From positions 1 to 64,000 of the forward strand of contig CABIZB010000003.1 in the NCBI GenBank assembly GCA_902363145.1: 64,000 bases of DNA, given 5' to 3'. The stretch's first letter is position 1. Each line of letters begins with the position of its first letter. The DNA is from Oscillospiraceae bacterium. GTDB taxonomy: Bacteria > Bacillota > Clostridia > Oscillospirales > Ruminococcaceae. This document shows positions 59,868 to 64,000 of the stretch, piece by piece. Both the position numbers and the translations under genes were made by a program. The notes beneath the pieces are model-generated. The model did no database searches and had not been told where the DNA came from. It worked only from the letters and a program-made list of their open reading frames with translations.

Positions 59868-61145
59868 ATGAGTTTATTCGGCGGCGTGATATCCATTACA
59901 GGTATCACATTCCTGATGTTCATCATCTTTATCGTCGCAGGTCTGGGCTATCTTCTTGGCCGTGTAACGATAAAGGGCGTTTCTCTCGGAACAGCAGGTG
60001 TATTCATCGTAGCTCTTCTCATCGGCGCATTCTGCTTTGCAAGTGAAGGTAGCAATCTGGTAACAACATTTGCGCTCAATAACGGAGAGCCTGCAGAGTT
60101 CTCAAAGAACTTCCTCAAGATCATCGAAAATCTCGGACTTATCATGTTTGTTACATCAGTTGGCTTTATCGCAGGCCCCAACTTCTTCTCAAGCTTAAAG
60201 AAGAACTTCAAGTCCTATGCGCTTCTCTCGCTCGTAATCATCATACTGGGCGGTCTCACAGCGCTTTTCTGCATCAAGGTCCTTGGCTGCGGCACTGCAA
60301 TGGCAGTAGGTCTGCTTTCCGGTGCACTTACCTCCACACCCGCATTCTCCGCCGCAAAGGATACTCTCAGCTCGGTTTACAATGAAACTCCCGATGCAAT
60401 ATCCGCTTTTGAGGATATCGTAACAGTAGGTCACGGTATCGCTTACCTCTTCGGCGTTGTAGGCGTTGTTCTCTTTGTTCAGATCGTTCCCAAGCTCCTC
60501 AAGGCTGACATTGACGAGGAAAGAGCAAAGATCGCATCTGTAAGCACAGGCAAGTCCAGAAATGAAAGCAAGAAGCTTTTCGATATCGACAACTTCGGTC
60601 TTGCAGCATTTGCTATCGCAGTTGTTATCGGTATTTTCGTAGGCGGCATCAAGATCCCTATGGGTCAGTCCACCTTCTCTCTGGGAACCACAGGCGGCTG
60701 CCTGCTTTCCGCACTTGTTATCGCTCACTTCGGTCACTTCGGCCCTCTCTCAATGAAGCCTGAAAAGCGTATGCTTGAGATCTTCCGTGAATTCGGTCTT
60801 ATGGCGTTCCTTATCGGCGCAGGTATCCCCGGCGGCGCAAGCTTTGTAAAGTACTTCCAGCCCATCTACTTCTTGGAGGGTGCGCTCATGACTATCGTTC
60901 CCATGGTAGTCGGCTTTATTATTGCAAAGTATGTTATCAAGCTTCCCCTCTTCAACAATCTGGGCGGTATCACAGGCGGTATGACTTCTACCCCCGCACT
61001 CGGAACCCTTATCAATGTTGCAAAGACCGATGATGTAGCTTCCGCATATGCAGCTGCATATCCCATCGCTCTTATCGCAGTTGTTCTGGTTTCCCAGTTT
61101 ATCATCGTACTGTTCCCCGATCAGCTTTCCGTAATAGGAATGTAA
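59868..61145 (+). CDS. AspT/YidE-family transporter, candidate dicarboxylate exporter
   Basis: A 425-residue membrane protein with two aspartate:alanine-exchanger (AspT) repeats. They carry the matching motifs GLIMFVTSVGFIAGPNFF / GLMAFLIGAGIPGGASF and GLLSGALTSTPAFSAA / GGITGGMTSTPALGTL. About 10-12 helices are split by a charged loop near 205-235. Members include the AspT antiporter and the SucE succinate exporter; the RCK domains of SucE are missing here. Position after fumarase and fumarate reductase suggests export of succinate or exchange of dicarboxylates. Strong codon bias like its neighbours. Confidence 0.8.
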   Translation: MSLFGGVISITGITFLMFIIFIVAGLGYLLGRVTIKGVSLGTAGVFIVALLIGAFCFASEGSNLVTTFALNNGEPAEFSKNFLKIIENLGLIMFVTSVGFIAGPNFFSSLKKNFKSYALLSLVIIILGGLTALFCIKVLGCGTAMAVGLLSGALTSTPAFSAAKDTLSSVYNETPDAISAFEDIVTVGHGIAYLFGVVGVVLFVQIVPKLLKADIDEERAKIASVSTGKSRNESKKLFDIDNFGLAAFAIAVVIGIFVGGIKIPMGQSTFSLGTTGGCLLSALVIAHFGHFGPLSMKPEKRMLEIFREFGLMAFLIGAGIPGGASFVKYFQPIYFLEGALMTIVPMVVGFIIAKYVIKLPLFNNLGGITGGMTSTPALGTLINVAKTDDVASAYAAAYPIALIAVVLVSQFIIVLFPDQLSVIGM

Positions 61146-61164
61146 TTTTATAACACAAAACAAG

Positions 61165-61200
61165 GCGTCTGTGCTGCTATGCAGTGCAGGCGCTTTTTTT
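61165..61200 (+). terminator. Intrinsic terminator of the AspT-type gene
   Basis: GCGTCTGTGCTGC/GCAGTGCAGGCGC with a 3-nt loop and seven T. Confidence 0.8.
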
Positions 61201-61279
61201 ATGAAAAAATTGCCTGATGAATAATACTTCCTGCAAAATTTATACTATTCATAAAAGTAAATTGAAAGGATATGCTTTT

Positions 61280-62662
61280 ATGAATACAAGAAAAATACTG
61301 CTTTGCGTGACAGCTTTGTCAATGCTTTCCTCAACACTGACAGCCTGCGGACAGAAAAATGACAACGCCGCAGATAACAATACTGTGGGTCAGTCCGACA
61401 CCGCAAAGAAAACCACAATAAGATTTCTGAACTTCAAGCCCGAGGTCGCCTCAGTTTATGACGAGGTAGCCGCAAAATACAAGGAAGAAACAGGCAACAC
61501 TCTTATCGTGGAAACTGCTGCAAACAATACCTATGAGCAGACCCTCAGCGCAAAAATGTCCACATCGGAAGCACCCACCATATTCCAGATAAACGGCCCC
61601 AGAGGATACGCAAACTGGCGTGACTACTGCCTTGACCTGACCGACAGCGACATCTACAAACACCTTACCGATAAGACCGCAGCCGTTTCAACCAACGGCA
61701 TGGCATACGGTATCCCCTACACCGTGGAGGGCTACGGCATAATTTACAATGACGAGATAATTGAACGGTATTTTGCCCTTGACAGCCGAACCACCGACTT
61801 TGTTTCCATGGACGAAGTAAACTCCTTTGATAAGCTCAAAGCGCTGGTGGAGGATATGCAGGCAAATGCCGATGCTCTGGGAATAAAGGGCGTGTTTGCG
61901 GCAACATCTCTTAAATCGGGCGATGACTGGCGCTGGACAACTCATCTGGCAAATGTACCCATTGCCTATGAGTTTGAGAAAAACGACATCGACCTGACAG
62001 GCAGCGGGATAGGCAAGATAAACTTCGACTACAGCGATAATTTCAGAAACATCTTTGACCTTTATATCAACAACTCAACCGTGGACAGAAAAATGCTCGG
62101 CTCAAAGATAACCGACGAATCCATGGCAGAATTTGCCCTTGGTCAGTGCGCAATGGTGCAGAACGGCAGTTGGGCATGGTCGCAGATAAGCGGCATTCAG
62201 GGCAACGTTGTTTCGGAGGATAACATCAAAATGCTGCCTATCTATACAGGCATCGAGGGCGAGGAAGAGCAGGGCCTTTGCATCGGCACTGAAAATTACC
62301 TCTGCATCAATTCCACTGCCAAGCCTGAGGAGCAGCAGGCGGCAAAGGACTTCCTTTTCTGGCTCTATTCCAGCAAAACAGGCAAGGATTTTGCAGTAAA
62401 TAAGCTTGGCTTTATCGCTCCCTTTGACACATTCACCGATGATGAAAAGCCTGCCGACCCTCTCAGCCGTGAGGTGCTTAGGTGGATGGACAAGGAAAAT
62501 ATCCGCAGCATTCCCTGGAGCTTCACCGTGTTCCCCAGCCAGACCTTCAAGGACGACTTCGGTTCTGCGCTTCTCCAGTATGCTCAGGGAAGCAGGGACT
62601 GGGAATATGTCCGTGAGACTGTGATAACATCGTGGGAAAATGAAAGCTCGGCACTGAGCTGA
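61280..62662 (+). CDS. ABC transporter sugar-binding lipoprotein (CUT1)
   Basis: A 460-residue extracellular solute-binding protein family 1 member. It has a lipoprotein signal peptide with cleavage before Cys23 (SSTLTACGQ), then a polar linker and a mature fold with TTIRFLNFKPEVASVYDEVA, FALGQCAMVQNGSWAW and KPADPLSREVLRWM. It delivers a sugar or oligosaccharide to the two permeases encoded next. ATG 61280 follows GAAAGGATATG. No ATPase gene is in view; in Gram-positive bacteria a shared MsmK-type ATPase often serves. Substrate not determinable. Confidence 0.9.
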   Translation: MNTRKILLCVTALSMLSSTLTACGQKNDNAADNNTVGQSDTAKKTTIRFLNFKPEVASVYDEVAAKYKEETGNTLIVETAANNTYEQTLSAKMSTSEAPTIFQINGPRGYANWRDYCLDLTDSDIYKHLTDKTAAVSTNGMAYGIPYTVEGYGIIYNDEIIERYFALDSRTTDFVSMDEVNSFDKLKALVEDMQANADALGIKGVFAATSLKSGDDWRWTTHLANVPIAYEFEKNDIDLTGSGIGKINFDYSDNFRNIFDLYINNSTVDRKMLGSKITDESMAEFALGQCAMVQNGSWAWSQISGIQGNVVSEDNIKMLPIYTGIEGEEEQGLCIGTENYLCINSTAKPEEQQAAKDFLFWLYSSKTGKDFAVNKLGFIAPFDTFTDDEKPADPLSREVLRWMDKENIRSIPWSFTVFPSQTFKDDFGSALLQYAQGSRDWEYVRETVITSWENESSALS

Positions 62663-62695
62663 CACTTATCGACATTACCGAAAGGAGATTTTGCA

Positions 62696-63538
62696 ATGAA
62701 GAAAAATCTTCCGAGATACTTTCCCCTGTTCGTCCTGCCGACCTTTGCGGCGTTTGCAATGGCGTTCATTATCCCCTTTATCATGGGAATATGGCTGTCT
62801 TTCTGCAAATTTACCACGGTGAGCAACGCAAAATGGAGCGGACTTGACAACTACAGGCGGGCATTTTCCAACAGCGATTTCACAAACGCACTGTGGTTCA
62901 CGGTAAAATTCACCGTCGTATCGGTCATAACCGTAAATGTCTTTGCGTTCCTGCTGGCTCTGCTGCTGACCAAGGGCATAAAAGGCACAAACATTTTCCG
63001 AACAATATTTTTTATGCCTAACCTCATCGGCGGCATAGTGCTGGGATATATCTGGAACCTTATCATAAACGGCGTGCTGGCAATATTCGGCGTGGATATC
63101 ACATTCAAAGCCGAATACGGCTTTTGGGGACTGGTTATACTCACGAACTGGCAGCTTATCGGCTATATGATGGTCATTTATATCGCAGGACTGCAGAATA
63201 TCCCCCGTGACCTGAACGAAGCAGCTGAAATTGACGGCGCTTCCCACGGGCAGATACTGCGGAAAATAACCATTCCCATGGTGATGCCCTCTGTGACCAT
63301 ATGCACATTCCTCACGCTGACAAACTCCTTCAAGCTTTTTGACCAGAACCTTGCCCTCACCGCAGGCGCTCCCGGACGTGAAACGGCAATGCTGGCGCTG
63401 GATATCTACAACACATTTTACGGCAGAACGGGCTGGCAGGGCGCAGGTCAGGCAAAGGCGGCCATTTTCTTTGCTATCACAGCCGTTATCGCCTTTGTGC
63501 AGCTTAAGATCACAAGCCGAAGGGAGGTGCAGTCATGA
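62696..63538 (+). CDS. ABC transporter sugar permease, MalF type
   Basis: A 280-residue inner-membrane permease with six predicted helices. The ATPase-contacting EAA loop reads DLNEAAEIDGASHGQILRKI followed by TIPMVMPS, a good match to the CUT1 consensus. FMPNLIGGIVLGYIWN and LFDQNLALTAGAPGRETAML lie in the usual places. The ATG follows GAAAGGAGA. It overlaps the second permease gene by 4 bp (ATGA). Confidence 0.92.
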   Translation: MKKNLPRYFPLFVLPTFAAFAMAFIIPFIMGIWLSFCKFTTVSNAKWSGLDNYRRAFSNSDFTNALWFTVKFTVVSVITVNVFAFLLALLLTKGIKGTNIFRTIFFMPNLIGGIVLGYIWNLIINGVLAIFGVDITFKAEYGFWGLVILTNWQLIGYMMVIYIAGLQNIPRDLNEAAEIDGASHGQILRKITIPMVMPSVTICTFLTLTNSFKLFDQNLALTAGAPGRETAMLALDIYNTFYGRTGWQGAGQAKAAIFFAITAVIAFVQLKITSRREVQS

Positions 63539-64000
63539 AAAAGAGCAGGGTGGGAACGTTCATTCTGCTGATATTTCTTTCCGCAGTTTTCCTGTTCCCT
63601 ATCTTTGTGGTGTTCCTAAATTCGTTCAAGACCAAATTCAGCATCATGGGAAACCCCTTCAGCTTCCCTACTGCCGACACCTTTGCAGGGCTTGAAAACT
63701 ACCGCACAGGCATACAAAGCGCAGGCATAATCGGTTCATTCGGCCGCTCGGTGTTCATCACAGTCCTGAGCGTGGCTGCAATCGTGTTTTTCACCTCCAT
63801 GACCGCATGGTATCTGGAGCGGGAGCGCTCAAAGGTCAGCAGGATAATAAGCAGCCTGTTCATCTTTTCAATGATAGTACCGTTCCAGATGGTAATGTAC
63901 ACCATGACCTACGTTGTGACGAAAATACACTTCAATAATCCTTTGGGAATAATTATAGCGTATCTGGGCTTCGGTTCGGGGCTGTCGGTGTTTATGCTTT
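63535..64000 (+). CDS. ABC transporter sugar permease, MalG type (runs off window)
   Basis: The first 155 codons of the second CUT1 permease, starting at ATG 63535 after GGGAGGTG and overlapping the upstream stop. The start KKSRVGTFILLIFLSAVFLFP and the following NSFKTKFSIMGNPFSFP are typical of MalG-like subunits, then MTAWYLERERSKVSRIISS and VPFQMVMYTM. The EAA loop lies beyond the window edge. Confidence 0.9.
   Translation, partial: MKKSRVGTFILLIFLSAVFLFPIFVVFLNSFKTKFSIMGNPFSFPTADTFAGLENYRTGIQSAGIIGSFGRSVFITVLSVAAIVFFTSMTAWYLERERSKVSRIISSLFIFSMIVPFQMVMYTMTYVVTKIHFNNPLGIIIAYLGFGSGLSVFML

Noticed and set aside
1..64000. CRISPR array or rRNA operon
   Set aside because: No regularly spaced direct repeats and no rRNA-like sequence were seen on reading either strand.

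Overview
The window looks like a chromosomal segment of a low-to-mid GC, anaerobic, plant-fibre-degrading Firmicute of the Ruminococcus type (Oscillospiraceae). This is inferred from gene content: a GH94 cellobiose phosphorylase, GH127 and GH51 arabinofuranosidases, a dgt-dnaG-rpoD block of clostridial type, the sporulation protein SpoIIR, ferredoxin-dependent enzymes and no respiratory chain. Genes for fumarate reduction favour a succinate-forming species, but the species cannot be fixed from sequence alone.

Layout. 1-6.5 kb: the end of a transposase-like gene, then an arabinan/arabinoside locus (GH127, GH51, each with its own divergent AraC regulator). 6.5-19.3 kb: an accessory region. It holds a structured intergenic stretch, an XRE regulator, a decayed IS630-family element, an integrative mobilizable element (oriT-like hairpins, two small mobilization proteins, relaxase, TnpW-like protein, large serine recombinase) inserted in a large helicase gene, and an AT-rich two-gene ATPase/TOPRIM defence module resembling PARIS. 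A tRNA-Arg gene whose 3' end faces this region closes it. 19.4-25.6 kb: spoIIR, a 0.8-kb nest of inverted repeats without a convincing gene, a LysR regulator, cardiolipin synthase, an AI-2E-family permease and a cyclophilin. 25.6-32.1 kb (minus strand): indolepyruvate:ferredoxin oxidoreductase, a PutP-type symporter, and a queD-queE-folE-DUF3795 operon behind a promoter, a leader of about 150 nt and an intrinsic terminator (probable riboswitch or attenuator). 32.3-37.6 kb: rrf2, rpoD, dnaG, dgt, an IMPACT-family gene and rpmE. 38-47.9 kb: cellobiose phosphorylase, acetolactate synthase, prephenate dehydrogenase, a formate/nitrite-type channel, an HMA protein, a second dgt and a DEAD-box helicase. 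48.4-61.1 kb: highly codon-biased fermentation genes: ldh, fumC, then hdrB-hdrC-hdrA-mvhD/flxD-flxC-flxB-flxA-frdB-frdA and an AspT-type transporter. 61.3-64 kb: a CUT1 sugar ABC transporter running off the end.

The most interesting unit is the fumC-Hdr-Flx-Frd-AspT run. Malate/fumarate chemistry, an NADH-oxidising Flx module, a flavin-bifurcating Hdr core and a soluble fumarate reductase with no membrane anchor are encoded as neighbours, mostly overlapping or separated by under 25 bp. This suggests a cytoplasmic, possibly electron-bifurcating, NADH:fumarate/ferredoxin oxidoreductase with a dicarboxylate exporter.

Two families of miniature transposable elements are also visible. One has three copies with GAACC...GGTTC ends and 3-bp TNA target duplications (IS5-family style). 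The other has two copies whose ends match the resident IS630 element.
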